This document shows, in pieces, positions 16,734 through 24,541 of a DNA stretch of 64,000 nt. The position numbers were made by a program, and so were the translations under genes. Below the pieces are notes generated by a model that was not told where the DNA came from, did no database searches, and saw only the letters and a program-made list of their open reading frames with translations. How positions within the stretch are numbered: position 1 is the stretch's first letter; the number at the start of each line of letters is the position of its first letter. The DNA is from Oscillospiraceae bacterium (lineage in GTDB: Bacteria; Bacillota_A; Clostridia; Oscillospirales; Ruminococcaceae), in assembly GCA_004558145.1 (NCBI GenBank), contig SFDQ01000002.1, positions 248,001-312,000 on the forward strand. Reading direction: 5' to 3'.

Positions 16734-16955
16734 TCAGTGACGCACGGCGTTGTAGACGTGCTCCACCTCAGCGGGGTCGTCCCCGCAGATCTCCACAGGC
16801 TGAGAGAAGTCCAGATTCATGAGGCCCAGAATGCTCTTGGCGTCTGCCACAGCGCCCTTCAGGTCCTGCACGCTGATCTCCTGCCGGCACTGGGCCGCGG
16901 CGGTCACGATGTTGTGTACCTGCTTGAAGCAGGTGACCTTGACAGGTTTCGTCAT
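16734..16955 (-). CDS. HPr-like protein with altered active-site motif
   Basis: A 73-residue HPr-fold protein. The second half, VADAKSILGLMNLDFSQPVEI, matches the region around regulatory Ser46 of HPr. The His that aligns with HPr His15 is present (QVHNIV), but the usual Arg-Pro that follows is gone, so PTS phosphotransfer is doubtful. Such stand-alone HPr-like proteins are common in Ruminococcaceae, and their role is unknown. ATG 16955 (or 16958) follows AAGAGGG. It has its own promoter near 17053. Confidence 0.75.
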   Translation of the reverse strand: MTKPVKVTCFKQVHNIVTAAAQCRQEISVQDLKGAVADAKSILGLMNLDFSQPVEICGDDPAEVEHVYNAVRH

Positions 16956-17052
16956 CATTCGTCCCTCTTTCGTCCGAAATGCCGCCCGGCCCCTTGCGGC
17001 GCCCGCGGCCGCCGACGCGCCGCCTTTCCCTGCAGCGCCTTCGGTTGGGGTT

Positions 17053-17058
17053 ATTATA
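17053..17058 (-). promoter_or_regulatory. -10 box for the HPr-like gene
   Basis: Minus strand TATAAT, about 98 bases before the start codon. The best -35 is TGTACA at an 18-base spacing, which is weak. Confidence 0.4.
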
Positions 17059-17256
17059 GCACAAAAAAAATCCATTTGTACATTTTTGGCTCTGATTTCT
17101 ACCACGTGAACGAAACGCGCTTTTTGCCAAAAGATTTTTTTGTTGTATTTGCCGTGATTTTGTTTTTATGCCCCGCCGGATTGCAACAATACTCCATCGA
17201 ATTTTCACATTTTCCGCCCGGTGGGGGCCCCGCGGTGCCGCCGGGGGTGTTTTTTG

Positions 17257-17285
17257 TTGCAAACATGCGGGATTTCTGCTATATA
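17257..17285 (+). promoter_or_regulatory. Promoter of the CNNM/CorC gene
   Basis: -35 TTGCAA (17257-17262), 17 bases, -10 TATATA (17280-17285) within TATATATT. Confidence 0.55.
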
Positions 17286-17338
17286 TATTGTGAGGTGTTT
17301 TAGCCTCTAATCCAATGTTTTGAAAGGTTTGATGATTT

Positions 17339-18616
17339 TTGGATACCCCTGGCCCCAGTATTTACATCGCAATGGTCCTTCTGGTCGCCTGCTCGGCATT
17401 TTTCTCCGCCAGTGAGACGGCCATCTCCTCGTTCAACAAGATCCGCATGCGCAGCAAGGCGGAGGACGGCAACAAGCGGGCGAAAACAGCCCTGAAGGTG
17501 GCGGAGGATTTCGACAAGACCATCTCCACCATCCTCATCGGCAACAACATCGTGAACATGGCCAGCGCCTCGCTGGCCACCGTGGTGGCCACCGCCCTGT
17601 GGGGCCCCACCAGCGGCCCGGCCATCGCCACCTTCGGCATGACGCTGCTGGTGCTGATCTTCGGCGAGATCCTGCCCAAGAGCTTCGCCAAGGATAATCC
17701 CGAGGGCTTTGCCATGCAGGTGGCGGGGATCATTGCGTTTCTGCGCACGCTGTTTTCGCCGGTGGTGTGGTTCTTCGTCAAACTCAAGCAGCTGCTCACC
17801 GGCCGGCACTCCGCCGGACTGGAACTGCAGCCCAGCGTGACCGAGGATGAGCTGAAGACCATCATCGACACGGTGGAGGAAGAGGGCGTGCTGGACAGCC
17901 AGGAGACTGAGATCATCCAGTCTGCCATCGAATTCGACGACATCACCGTGCAGGAGATCCTGGTGCCCCGGGTGGACATGGTGGCGGTGGACGTGAACGA
18001 CCCCGTGGACGAGATCGTGAACACCGTGCTGGACAACTCCTTCACCCGCATCCCGGTGTATGAAGGGGACATCGACCACATCATCGGCATGCTGCACACC
18101 CGCGATCTGTTCGAGTGCATGGCCCGGAACAAGCCCATCGACGTGCGGGCCATGTGCCGCGAGCTGCCCTTCGTCTACCGCACCAAGCGCATCAACGACC
18201 TGATGGCGGAGTTCCGCCGCCAAAAGCAGCACATGGCCATCGTCACCGACGACTACGGCGGAACGCTGGGCCTGGTGACGCTGGAGGACGTGCTGGAAGA
18301 ATTGGTGGGCGAAATTTTCGACGAGACCGACGAGGTGGAAGAGCTGCCGGTGCAGCAGCTGGAAGAGCACCTGTTCCGGGTGGCGGGCGAAGCCAACGTC
18401 TACGACGTGTTCGAGGAGCTGGGCGTTTCCACCCGCAACTTCGACAGCGATTTTTCCAGTACCGCGGGCTGGGCGCTGGAGTGCCTGGAGCACATCCCCG
18501 CCCCCGGCGAGAGTTTTGATTATGAAAACCTGCACGTCACCGTGGAGCAGGTGGAGGACAAACGCATCCTCTCGCTGCTCATCCGGCTGATGCCCAAGGA
18601 GGACGGGCAGGACTAA
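17339..18616 (+). CDS. CNNM/CorC-family transporter (hemolysin family)
   Basis: A 425-residue protein. Residues 1-170 are the CNNM (DUF21) membrane domain, with FFSASETAISSFNKIRM and LIFGEILPKSFA. Two CBS domains follow (about 195-310; EILVPRVDMVAVD and GTLGLVTLEDVLEELVGEIFDE), then a CorC_HlyC C-terminal domain (about 325-420). The family exports Mg2+ or senses divalent cations. The start is a TTG with GAAAGG 11 bases upstream; a stop codon two codons earlier excludes a longer form. A second, divergent paralogue lies at 59474-60799. Confidence 0.9.
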   Translation: MDTPGPSIYIAMVLLVACSAFFSASETAISSFNKIRMRSKAEDGNKRAKTALKVAEDFDKTISTILIGNNIVNMASASLATVVATALWGPTSGPAIATFGMTLLVLIFGEILPKSFAKDNPEGFAMQVAGIIAFLRTLFSPVVWFFVKLKQLLTGRHSAGLELQPSVTEDELKTIIDTVEEEGVLDSQETEIIQSAIEFDDITVQEILVPRVDMVAVDVNDPVDEIVNTVLDNSFTRIPVYEGDIDHIIGMLHTRDLFECMARNKPIDVRAMCRELPFVYRTKRINDLMAEFRRQKQHMAIVTDDYGGTLGLVTLEDVLEELVGEIFDETDEVEELPVQQLEEHLFRVAGEANVYDVFEELGVSTRNFDSDFSSTAGWALECLEHIPAPGESFDYENLHVTVEQVEDKRILSLLIRLMPKEDGQD

Positions 18617-18630
18617 GCGAGGTGTTTTTG

Positions 18631-19638
18631 GTGAGCGAGTATCCCATCCCCCAGGGCTATGTGCCCTGCCTGGGCCTTTACGACACCCAGAAGGCCATTG
18701 GCATGATCAAGCAGGCCTTCGAGGTCAAGCTGTGCGCGGCGCTGCACCTCAAGCGGGTCACCGCCCCCCTGTTCGTGGACCCGGCCCTGGGCCTGAACGA
18801 CGACCTGAACGGCGTGGAGCGCCCGGTGAGCTTTGACATCCCCGCCGCCGGCGTCAGCGCCCAGGTAGTGCACAGTCTGGCCAAGTGGAAGCGGCTGGCC
18901 CTGCATCAGTACGGCTTCCGCCCCGGCAACGGCCTGCTCACCGACATGAACGCCATCCGCCGGGACGAGGAACTGGATAACCTCCACTCGGTGTATGTGG
19001 ACCAGTGGGACTGGGAAAAGGTCATCGACGCGGACCAGCGCACCCGGGAGTATCTGCACGCCACGGTGCAGAACATCGTCTACGCCATCAGCTCCACTTT
19101 GGACGAACTGAAATGGCAGTTCCCCCAGCTCACCGGCAGCCTGTGCCGGGAGGTGACCTTTGTCACCAGCCAGGAGCTGGAGGACCGCTGGCCGGACCTT
19201 ACCCCCAAAGAGCGGGAGAACGCCTTTGCCAAGGAGCACCGCACCATCTTCATCGAGCAGATCGGCGGCAAGCTGAAGAGCGGCAAGCCCCACGACGGCC
19301 GCGCCCCGGACTACGACGACTGGAGCCTGAACGGCGACCTTTTGTTCTGGCACGAGCCGCTGCAGTGCGCGGTGGAGATCAGCAGCATGGGCATCCGGGT
19401 GGACCCGGCGGCCCTGGACCGTCAGCTGACCCTGGCGGGCTGCGACGAGCGGCGGGGCCTTGCCTTCCACAAGATGCTGCTGGCGGGCCAGCTGCCCCTG
19501 ACCATCGGCGGCGGCATCGGCCAGAGCCGGCTGTGCATGCTGCTGCTGGAAAAGGTGCATGTGGGCGAGGTGCAGGTGAGCATCTGGGACGCCGCCACCC
19601 GCAAAGCCTGCGAACAGGCGGGCATTCCCCTTTTGTAA
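18631..19638 (+). CDS. asnA: Aspartate-ammonia ligase (asparagine synthetase A)
   Basis: A 335-residue class II aminoacyl-tRNA-synthetase-like enzyme making Asn from Asp, ammonia and ATP. VVHSLAKWKRLAL, HSVYVDQWDWEKVI, EISSMGIRVD and TIGGGIGQSRLCMLLL are diagnostic. GTG 18631 is preferred because GAGGTG lies six bases upstream; GTG 18622 and TTG 18628 are alternatives adding up to three residues. Only 14 bases separate it from the CNNM stop, so it is probably co-transcribed. A perfect terminator follows. Confidence 0.95.
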   Translation: MSEYPIPQGYVPCLGLYDTQKAIGMIKQAFEVKLCAALHLKRVTAPLFVDPALGLNDDLNGVERPVSFDIPAAGVSAQVVHSLAKWKRLALHQYGFRPGNGLLTDMNAIRRDEELDNLHSVYVDQWDWEKVIDADQRTREYLHATVQNIVYAISSTLDELKWQFPQLTGSLCREVTFVTSQELEDRWPDLTPKERENAFAKEHRTIFIEQIGGKLKSGKPHDGRAPDYDDWSLNGDLLFWHEPLQCAVEISSMGIRVDPAALDRQLTLAGCDERRGLAFHKMLLAGQLPLTIGGGIGQSRLCMLLLEKVHVGEVQVSIWDAATRKACEQAGIPLL

Positions 19639-19654
19639 AAAGCATACATAAGCA

Positions 19655-19697
19655 AAGCGTCCCCCCGGGCTTTGGGCCCGGGGGGACGCTTTTTGTC
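19655..19697 (+). terminator. Terminator after asnA
   Basis: A 15-bp perfect stem AAGCGTCCCCCCGGG (19655-19669) with 19677-19691, then five T. The A run on its left lets it act for the minus-strand PHP gene as well. Confidence 0.9.
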
Positions 19698-19699
19698 GT

Positions 19700-20386
19700 T
19701 CACAGCAAGCGGCGCAGCACACTGTTTGGCGCAAGGTCGCCCAGCCGCGCCCCCACCGCCGAAAGGAAGTGGGCGTCGGAGGAGGCGAACACCTCCAGCC
19801 CCGGCGGCAGCAGGCCCCTCCGCTCATACTCGGCGGCCAGTTCCGGCCTGCGCAGTTCCACCGCCGAAAATCCCGCTTCCGGCGGCAGCATGCCCAGCAT
19901 GGCAAAAACGGAATAGCTCTCGGCGTCGGCGTGGGCGGGCACCGGCTCGCCCCCAAGGGCCCGGCAGCGGGCCGCCGCTTCCTCCAGCGGCCAGGCGCAG
20001 GCGGCGGTGAGCAGCTTGTCCACCTTGTCCAGCACCCGGTCTTCCTCGTCCGTCACCCACTGCTCGCCCCAGATCACCGGGTCGCAGGGCAGCGCCGGCA
20101 GCGCGGCGTAAAGTTCACGCCCGTATTCCAGCGCCGCCTCCACCGTTTTGAAATAGCAAAGCAGATGCAGCTCCTCGGCGGTGGTGACCTCCAGCCCCGG
20201 CAGAAGGCGCAGGCCGTACTCCCGGCAGGCCTTTTCGGCGGCGGGCAGGTTGAGGGCGCTGTTGTGGTCGGTGATGGCGATGAGCTCGCCCCCCGCCAGC
20301 TTTGCCAGCCCCGCCACGGTGGCGGGGGTCATGTCCCGGTCGGCGCAGGGGGAAAGGCAGGTGTGCAGATGCAGGTCGTACCGCAT
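19700..20386 (-). CDS. PHP-domain phosphoesterase
   Basis: A 228-residue protein with a PHP metal site: DLHLHTCLSPCADRDMTP, ITDHNSA, a mid-domain GLEVTTAEELHLLCYF, and a C-terminal FASSDAHFL. PHP enzymes hydrolyse phosphate esters using a trinuclear metal centre; the substrate is unknown here. It is last in the leftward operon with DRTGG and sensory-hydrogenase genes, a set repeatedly conserved next to clostridial [FeFe] hydrogenases, so a signalling role is inferred. ATG 20386 has a weak site (GGGGGAAAA). Confidence 0.85.
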   Translation of the reverse strand: MRYDLHLHTCLSPCADRDMTPATVAGLAKLAGGELIAITDHNSALNLPAAEKACREYGLRLLPGLEVTTAEELHLLCYFKTVEAALEYGRELYAALPALPCDPVIWGEQWVTDEEDRVLDKVDKLLTAACAWPLEEAAARCRALGGEPVPAHADAESYSVFAMLGMLPPEAGFSAVELRRPELAAEYERRGLLPPGLEVFASSDAHFLSAVGARLGDLAPNSVLRRLL

Positions 20387-20408
20387 GGCCTGTTTTCCCC
20401 CTTCCCGT

Positions 20409-20738
20409 TCAAAGTCCCATGGCTTTTGCCAGGGTCAGGCTTGCCTCAAATTCCGGCAGGCCGGTGGCCAGCACCTGCACCCCGTTCTCCTGTGCCCGCT
20501 GGCGGGCCACCTCGTCCAGCTGCGCGCCGTGGCACAGCACGATGCAGGCGCAGTCCGCCAGCGAGGCCACCGCCACCGCGTTCACATTCCCCATCACGGT
20601 GAACCAGGCGTCCCCTTCCTTGGCCCGGCCCATGGCCCAGCTGAGCAGGTCGCCGGTGAAGATGCCTTCGATCTCTCTCTCCTCGCCGGGCACCAGCGGC
20701 TCAAAGCCGCACACCGCGGGCAGGTCTTTCGTGTTCAT
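20409..20738 (-). CDS. DRTGG-domain protein
   Basis: A 109-residue stand-alone DRTGG domain. The DRTGG fold is named from the middle domain of some phosphotransacetylases and may bind a nucleotide or other ligand. GIFTGDLLSWAMGRAKEGDAWFTV and the C-terminal VQVLATGLPEFEASLTLAKA are characteristic. The ATG overlaps the hydrogenase-like gene stop by four bases (ATGA), so translation is coupled. A second DRTGG gene begins the operon at 22831; the two are only distantly alike. Confidence 0.8.
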   Translation of the reverse strand: MNTKDLPAVCGFEPLVPGEEREIEGIFTGDLLSWAMGRAKEGDAWFTVMGNVNAVAVASLADCACIVLCHGAQLDEVARQRAQENGVQVLATGLPEFEASLTLAKAMGL

Positions 20739-22021
20739 TCCCCCGCCCCTCCTTTTCTCTCCCTGGCTTTCAGCCGGGCTTCCAGCTGGCGGCAGCGCAG
20801 CAGCACGCAGTCGGTCACCTGGCCGGTGCCCCGCACCACGTCCTCCGCCAGCGCCTCGCAGCTGGGCGCGCCGCAGGCGCCGCAGTCCAGCCCCGGCAGG
20901 GTCTTGAGGATGGTCTGCATCCGATTATAGCGCTCGAACCGCTCGCCCCGGGTGGCCCCCAGCTCCAACACCGGGGCATAGGTGAGGTCGGTGTCCCACA
21001 GCATCTCGGTGGGGATGCCGCCCGCAAGGCGGTTCACCGTGCCCGCCACCGTGCGCTGCATCCGCTTGAGCTTGGTGCGGGCGATGTAGGGGTTTTCCAG
21101 CTGCAAGGAGCCGCCCAGGCACCCGCCGGGGCAGGCCCGCAGCTCCACAAAATCGATCTGGTCGTATTTTTCGTCCTCCAGGTCTTCCAGCACCCGGATG
21201 ATGCTCTCCATGCCGTCGGCCACCAGATGGTTCTCCACCCCGGAAAGGCTCAGCGCCTCGCCGCCGCTGGACGCCCAGGCAAGGCCCGCCGCGCCCGCCG
21301 TGGCCCGGTGGGGCGGGGTGCGGCTGCCGTCCAGCAGGGCCAGCAGCTTGGGGTAAATTTCCGTCACCGACACCGCCCCGTCCAGGGCGCTGCGGCTGCT
21401 GCCCACCGGGGCCCGGCGCATGGTGACCTTGGCCGGGCAGGGCACGATGGCGATGCAGCCTATCTTTTCTTCGGGCAGGCCGGTCTTTTCCGCCGCCTTT
21501 TTCTTGGCCATGCGGGCCGCCAGCTCCATGGGCGGCACCAGCGGCAGCATGTGGTCGATCAGTTCGGGAAAGCGCACCCGGATGAGCCGGGTCACCGCCG
21601 GGCAGGCGGAGCTGATGACCGGCCGCGCCGCGCCGCCGGTGGCCATGATGCGGCTGGTGGCGTCGCTGATGAGCTCGGAGGCCGCCGCCTCCTCGAACAC
21701 GTCGTCAAAGCCCGCGCGGCACAATGCGTCCAGCACCATGTCCTGGTTTTTCTGGTGGTTGTACTGCACATACAGGCTGGGCGGCACGATGGCCACCCGG
21801 TACTCGAAATGCCCCAGCAGCGCCAGCGGGTCGCTCACCGCCCGCTTGGCCCGGTGGGGGCAAAGCCGGATGCACTCGCCGCAGTCGATGCAGCGCTCCG
21901 CCTCAATCACCGCTTTGCCGCCCCGCACCCGGATGGCCTGGGTGGGGCAGCGCTTGATGCAGTTGGTGCAGCCGTTGCACAGACGCTTTTCCAGCGTGAC
22001 CGAATGCACGAATTGGTCCAT
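20735..22021 (-). CDS. [FeFe]-hydrogenase-like sensory protein (HydS type)
   Basis: A 428-residue protein. Residues about 10-65 hold two [4Fe-4S] motifs (CNGCTNCIKRCP, CIDCGECIRLCP). The middle is an H-cluster-type domain with altered loops: SSACPAVTRLI in place of TSCCPxW, VPCPAKVTMRR in place of MPCxxKxxE, and RACPGGCLGGS in place of MACPGGCxxGGG. The C-terminus adds a Cys-rich cluster domain (LDCGACGAPSCEALAEDVV). This matches the presumed H2-sensing or low-activity group of [FeFe] hydrogenases without a PAS domain. ATG 22021 has GGAGGA just upstream. Partners by position are two DRTGG proteins, an ATPase and PHP. Confidence 0.85.
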   Translation of the reverse strand: MDQFVHSVTLEKRLCNGCTNCIKRCPTQAIRVRGGKAVIEAERCIDCGECIRLCPHRAKRAVSDPLALLGHFEYRVAIVPPSLYVQYNHQKNQDMVLDALCRAGFDDVFEEAAASELISDATSRIMATGGAARPVISSACPAVTRLIRVRFPELIDHMLPLVPPMELAARMAKKKAAEKTGLPEEKIGCIAIVPCPAKVTMRRAPVGSSRSALDGAVSVTEIYPKLLALLDGSRTPPHRATAGAAGLAWASSGGEALSLSGVENHLVADGMESIIRVLEDLEDEKYDQIDFVELRACPGGCLGGSLQLENPYIARTKLKRMQRTVAGTVNRLAGGIPTEMLWDTDLTYAPVLELGATRGERFERYNRMQTILKTLPGLDCGACGAPSCEALAEDVVRGTGQVTDCVLLRCRQLEARLKARERKGGAGE

Positions 22022-22058
22022 GGTCTCCTCCAAAAACGGCCCGCGCCGGGCCGCCCGT

Positions 22059-22484
22059 TCAGTCGATGTTCACCCGCATGGTGATGGTGGTGCCCACCCC
22101 CACGGTGGACTGGATATCGAACTCGTCGGTGTAGCGCTTCATGTTGGGCAGGCCCATGCCCGCCCCAAAGCCCAGGCTGCGCACCTCGGCGCTGGCGGTG
22201 GAAAACCCCTCCTGCATGGCCTGCTCCACGTCCGGGATGCCGGGCCCCTGGTCCGACAGGACCATCTGCACGTCGTCGTCGCCGATGGCCACGTCGATGC
22301 GCCCACCCCCCGCGTGGATGGCAAGGTTTATCTCCCCTTCATAGAGGGCGATGGAGATGCGCCGCACCGCCGCCGCGGGCACGCCCAGCTTTTTCAGGGT
22401 GGCCTTCAGATCGGCGCTGGCCTCCCCCGCCCGGGCAAAGTCGTCGCCGGGCACGGTGTATTCCAGCCGGATGGGTTCGCTCAT
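22059..22484 (-). CDS. Anti-sigma-factor-like ATP-binding protein (HATPase_c)
   Basis: A 141-residue GHKL ATPase domain like RsbW/SpoIIAB. The N-box is ISIALYEGEINLAIHA, the G1 box is LSDQGPGIPD, and the G2 region is GFGAGMGLPNMK. No sensor or phospho-acceptor domain is present. It overlaps the upstream DRTGG gene by four bases (ATGA). Its place in a conserved hydrogenase-signalling operon suggests that it relays a redox or H2 signal. No cognate sigma factor or anti-anti-sigma gene is in the window. Confidence 0.85.
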   Translation of the reverse strand: MSEPIRLEYTVPGDDFARAGEASADLKATLKKLGVPAAAVRRISIALYEGEINLAIHAGGGRIDVAIGDDDVQMVLSDQGPGIPDVEQAMQEGFSTASAEVRSLGFGAGMGLPNMKRYTDEFDIQSTVGVGTTITMRVNID

Positions 22485-22831
22485 GCCATCTCTCCTCCCC
22501 GCAGGCCCTGTTCATAGAGCCTGCCGCAGGCCGCGAACATGGGCAGGTCGGTGGAGAGCACCGCCATGCCCCGCGCCGCCGCCATTTCCACGATCTGCTC
22601 CTGGGGCTGCTTGCCCCGCACGAACACGATGCACACCATGTCCATCATCTCGGCGGTGCGCACCACCTGGGGGTTGTTCAGCCCGGTGAGCAGCACCGCC
22701 TGGTCCTTCACATAGGCCAGCACGTCGCTCATCATGTCGCTGCCGCAGGCCGCGTGCACCTGAACGTCCAGGTCCGCATCGGGCGTGTGCAGCCGCGCAT
22801 TCAGAATCTCTTTCACCTCTCTGATGGTCAT
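22481..22831 (-). CDS. DRTGG-domain protein
   Basis: First gene of the leftward operon; 116 residues. The N-terminal MTIREVKEILNARL is the usual start of these small clostridial DRTGG proteins, followed by ACGSDMMSDVLAYVKDQAVLLTGL and a CIVFVRGKQPQEQIVEMA helix. It may bind a ligand that controls the downstream ATPase, which is inference. Expressed from a strong promoter 58 bases upstream. Confidence 0.8.
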   Translation of the reverse strand: MTIREVKEILNARLHTPDADLDVQVHAACGSDMMSDVLAYVKDQAVLLTGLNNPQVVRTAEMMDMVCIVFVRGKQPQEQIVEMAAARGMAVLSTDLPMFAACGRLYEQGLRGGEMA

Positions 22832-22888
22832 TACAGACCCTCCCCTCTTTTCCCCTCGGGCGGCCCGGCCGGCCGCCTCCTTTTCTTT

Positions 22889-22917
22889 ATTATAAAAGAT
22901 GCCCCACCCCCTGGCAA
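22889..22917 (-). promoter_or_regulatory. Promoter of the leftward sensory-hydrogenase operon
   Basis: Minus strand -35 TTGCCA (22912-22917), 17 bases, -10 TATAAT (22889-22894). Confidence 0.72.
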
Positions 22918-23014
22918 GGGTCGGACCGTGACATTTTCAACAGTTTTTTATCAACTCGCGCTGCAATTTTATACGGCTTTCCGGTGTTTATTTGTTTAAT
23001 TTATAACAGCCTTC

Positions 23015-23023
23015 TGGTATAAT
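23015..23023 (+). promoter_or_regulatory. Extended -10 promoter of the hydrogenase operon
   Basis: TGG-TATAAT (TATAAT 23018-23023), 55 bases before the first start codon. The -35 region is A/T-rich without a close match. Confidence 0.55.
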
Positions 23024-23078
23024 GGAAGCATATGGGCAGGGACCGCTGCCCCCGTGAAAGACCTTCAGGAGGGATACT

Positions 23079-23573
23079 ATGAGGCACTTTTCCACCGTGC
23101 CGTTTTCCGGCACACCCGAGCAGGAAGGGCAGTTGAAAGCCTGGCTCGACGAGAACAAAGACACGCCGGGCGTGGTGATGCCCGCCTTGCAGAAGGCCCA
23201 GGAGATCTACGGCTATCTGCCCATCGAGGTGCAGCGCATGGTGGCCGAAGCGCTGGGCAAGCCCCTGGCCGAGATCTATGGCGTGGCCACCTTCTACTCC
23301 CAGTTCAGCCTGACGCCCAAGGGCAAATACCGCATCAGCGTGTGCCTGGGCACCGCCTGCTACGTGAAGGGCAGCGGCAAGCTGTACGAGAAACTGCAGG
23401 AGAAGCTGGGCATCGCCGGCGGCGAGTGCACGGCGGACGGCAAGTTCAGCCTGGACGCCTGCCGCTGCGTGGGCGCCTGCGGCCTGGCCCCCGTACTTAT
23501 GGTGAACGACGACGTTTACGGCCGCCTGACGGTGGACGACCTGGACGGCATCCTGGCGAAATACCCCGACTGA
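23079..23573 (+). CDS. NuoE-like subunit of electron-bifurcating [FeFe] hydrogenase (HydC/HndA type)
   Basis: A 164-residue protein with the thioredoxin-like [2Fe-2S] fold of NuoE. The four ligands are in CLGTAC and CRCVGAC (about residues 88-133). GYLPIEVQRMVAEALGKPLAEIYGVATFYSQFSL is the family signature. It passes electrons between the NuoF-like flavin subunit and the hydrogenase subunit. GGAGGG precedes the ATG. First gene of the rightward operon. Confidence 0.93.
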   Translation: MRHFSTVPFSGTPEQEGQLKAWLDENKDTPGVVMPALQKAQEIYGYLPIEVQRMVAEALGKPLAEIYGVATFYSQFSLTPKGKYRISVCLGTACYVKGSGKLYEKLQEKLGIAGGECTADGKFSLDACRCVGACGLAPVLMVNDDVYGRLTVDDLDGILAKYPD

Positions 23574-23595
23574 CGAGGCCAAAGGAGGGCGCGCG

Positions 23596-24144
23596 GTGCA
23601 GGAACTTTCGATGAACCTGTTGGACGTGGCCGAGAACTCGGTGGCCGCCGGCGCGAAGCTGGTGCGCATCGAACTCTCGGTGGACGAAGAAGCCCGCCGC
23701 CTGCGCCTTGCCATCATCGACGACGGCAAAGGCATGGACCCGGAGCTGGCAAAACGGGTCACCGACCCCTTCTGCACCAGCCGGACCAGCCGCAAGGTGG
23801 GGCTGGGGCTGCCCTTTCTGAAGATGGCGGCCGAGCTCACCGGCGGGCAGCTGACGCTGGAAAGCGAAGAGGGCAAGGGCACCGCGGTGACGGCGCTTTT
23901 CTGCACCGACCACATCGACATGCCGCCCCTGGGAGACGTGGCCGCCAGCGTGGCGGGCCTTGTGCAGTGCAGCCCGGACATTGATTTTGTGTTCACCCTC
24001 ACCGGCCCGGGCGGGCGCTTTTGCGCCGACACCCGCGAGATGCGGGACATCCTGGGCGGGGTGAGCCTGGCCGAGCCCGAAGTGGCCCTGTGGCTGCGGG
24101 AGTATCTGGCCGAGAACATCCGTGAGATTTTGAAAAAGGAGTAA
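23596..24144 (+). CDS. GHKL ATPase of the hydrogenase operon
   Basis: A 182-residue protein. Residues 1-110 are a HATPase_c domain (NLLDVAENSVAAGAKLV N-box, IIDDGKGMD G1, VGLGLPFLK G2); residues 115-182 are an unassigned tail with FTLTGPGGRFCADTREM. It lacks a dimerisation or phospho-acceptor His domain. Such genes sit between the NuoE-like and ferredoxin genes in many clostridial hyd operons; the function is unproven. GTG 23596 follows AAAGGAGG by seven bases. Confidence 0.85.
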   Translation: MQELSMNLLDVAENSVAAGAKLVRIELSVDEEARRLRLAIIDDGKGMDPELAKRVTDPFCTSRTSRKVGLGLPFLKMAAELTGGQLTLESEEGKGTAVTALFCTDHIDMPPLGDVAASVAGLVQCSPDIDFVFTLTGPGGRFCADTREMRDILGGVSLAEPEVALWLREYLAENIREILKKE

Positions 24145-24150
24145 CGCTGT

Positions 24151-24528
24151 ATGAAGAGTTTGCAGGAACTGGCGGCCATCCGGGACCGGATGCGTCAGAC
24201 CGTGAATACCCGCGAGCCGGGCGAAAACCCCATCCGCGTGCAGGTGGGCATGGCCACCTGCGGCATCGCCATGGGCGCGCGCCCTGTGCTGAACGCCTTC
24301 ACCGAAGAAGTGGCCCGCCGGGGGCTTTCCGGCATCATGGTCACCCAGACCGGCTGCATCGGCATCTGCAAGTATGAGCCGGTGGTGGAGGTCTTTGTGC
24401 CCGGGCAGGAGAAGGTGACCTACGTCCACATGACCCCCGAGAAGGCCGCCCGCGTGGTGGCGGAACATCTGGTGGGCGGGCATGTGGTCACCGAATACAC
24501 CATCGGCCAGGCCGGCACGGAAGAATAA
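24151..24528 (+). CDS. Thioredoxin-like [2Fe-2S] ferredoxin (HndB type)
   Basis: A 125-residue protein with a thioredoxin-like ferredoxin fold and an N-terminal helix (LQELAAIRDRMRQTV). Likely ligands are Cys in VGMATCGIAMG and in QTGCIGICKYEP. HndB of the NADP-reducing hydrogenase has this layout. It is presumed to carry electrons within the complex or to be an extra small subunit. A GGAG-type site inside the ATPase gene end precedes the ATG. Confidence 0.85.
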   Translation: MKSLQELAAIRDRMRQTVNTREPGENPIRVQVGMATCGIAMGARPVLNAFTEEVARRGLSGIMVTQTGCIGICKYEPVVEVFVPGQEKVTYVHMTPEKAARVVAEHLVGGHVVTEYTIGQAGTEE

Positions 24529-24541
24529 GGAGGCAGAGCCA

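Larger units (their letters stand above)
16956..17338. other. 383-base divergent intergenic region
   Basis: No gene is supported. The right half is AT-rich compared with the genome. It holds a minus-strand -10 box for the HPr-like gene and a plus-strand promoter for the CNNM gene, separated by about 200 bases with no convincing repeat or RNA structure. Confidence 0.6.

Noticed and set aside
16956..17338. Riboswitch or small RNA in the long AT-rich intergenic region
   Set aside because: Promoters explain the conserved-looking parts; no stable paired structure or known core was found.
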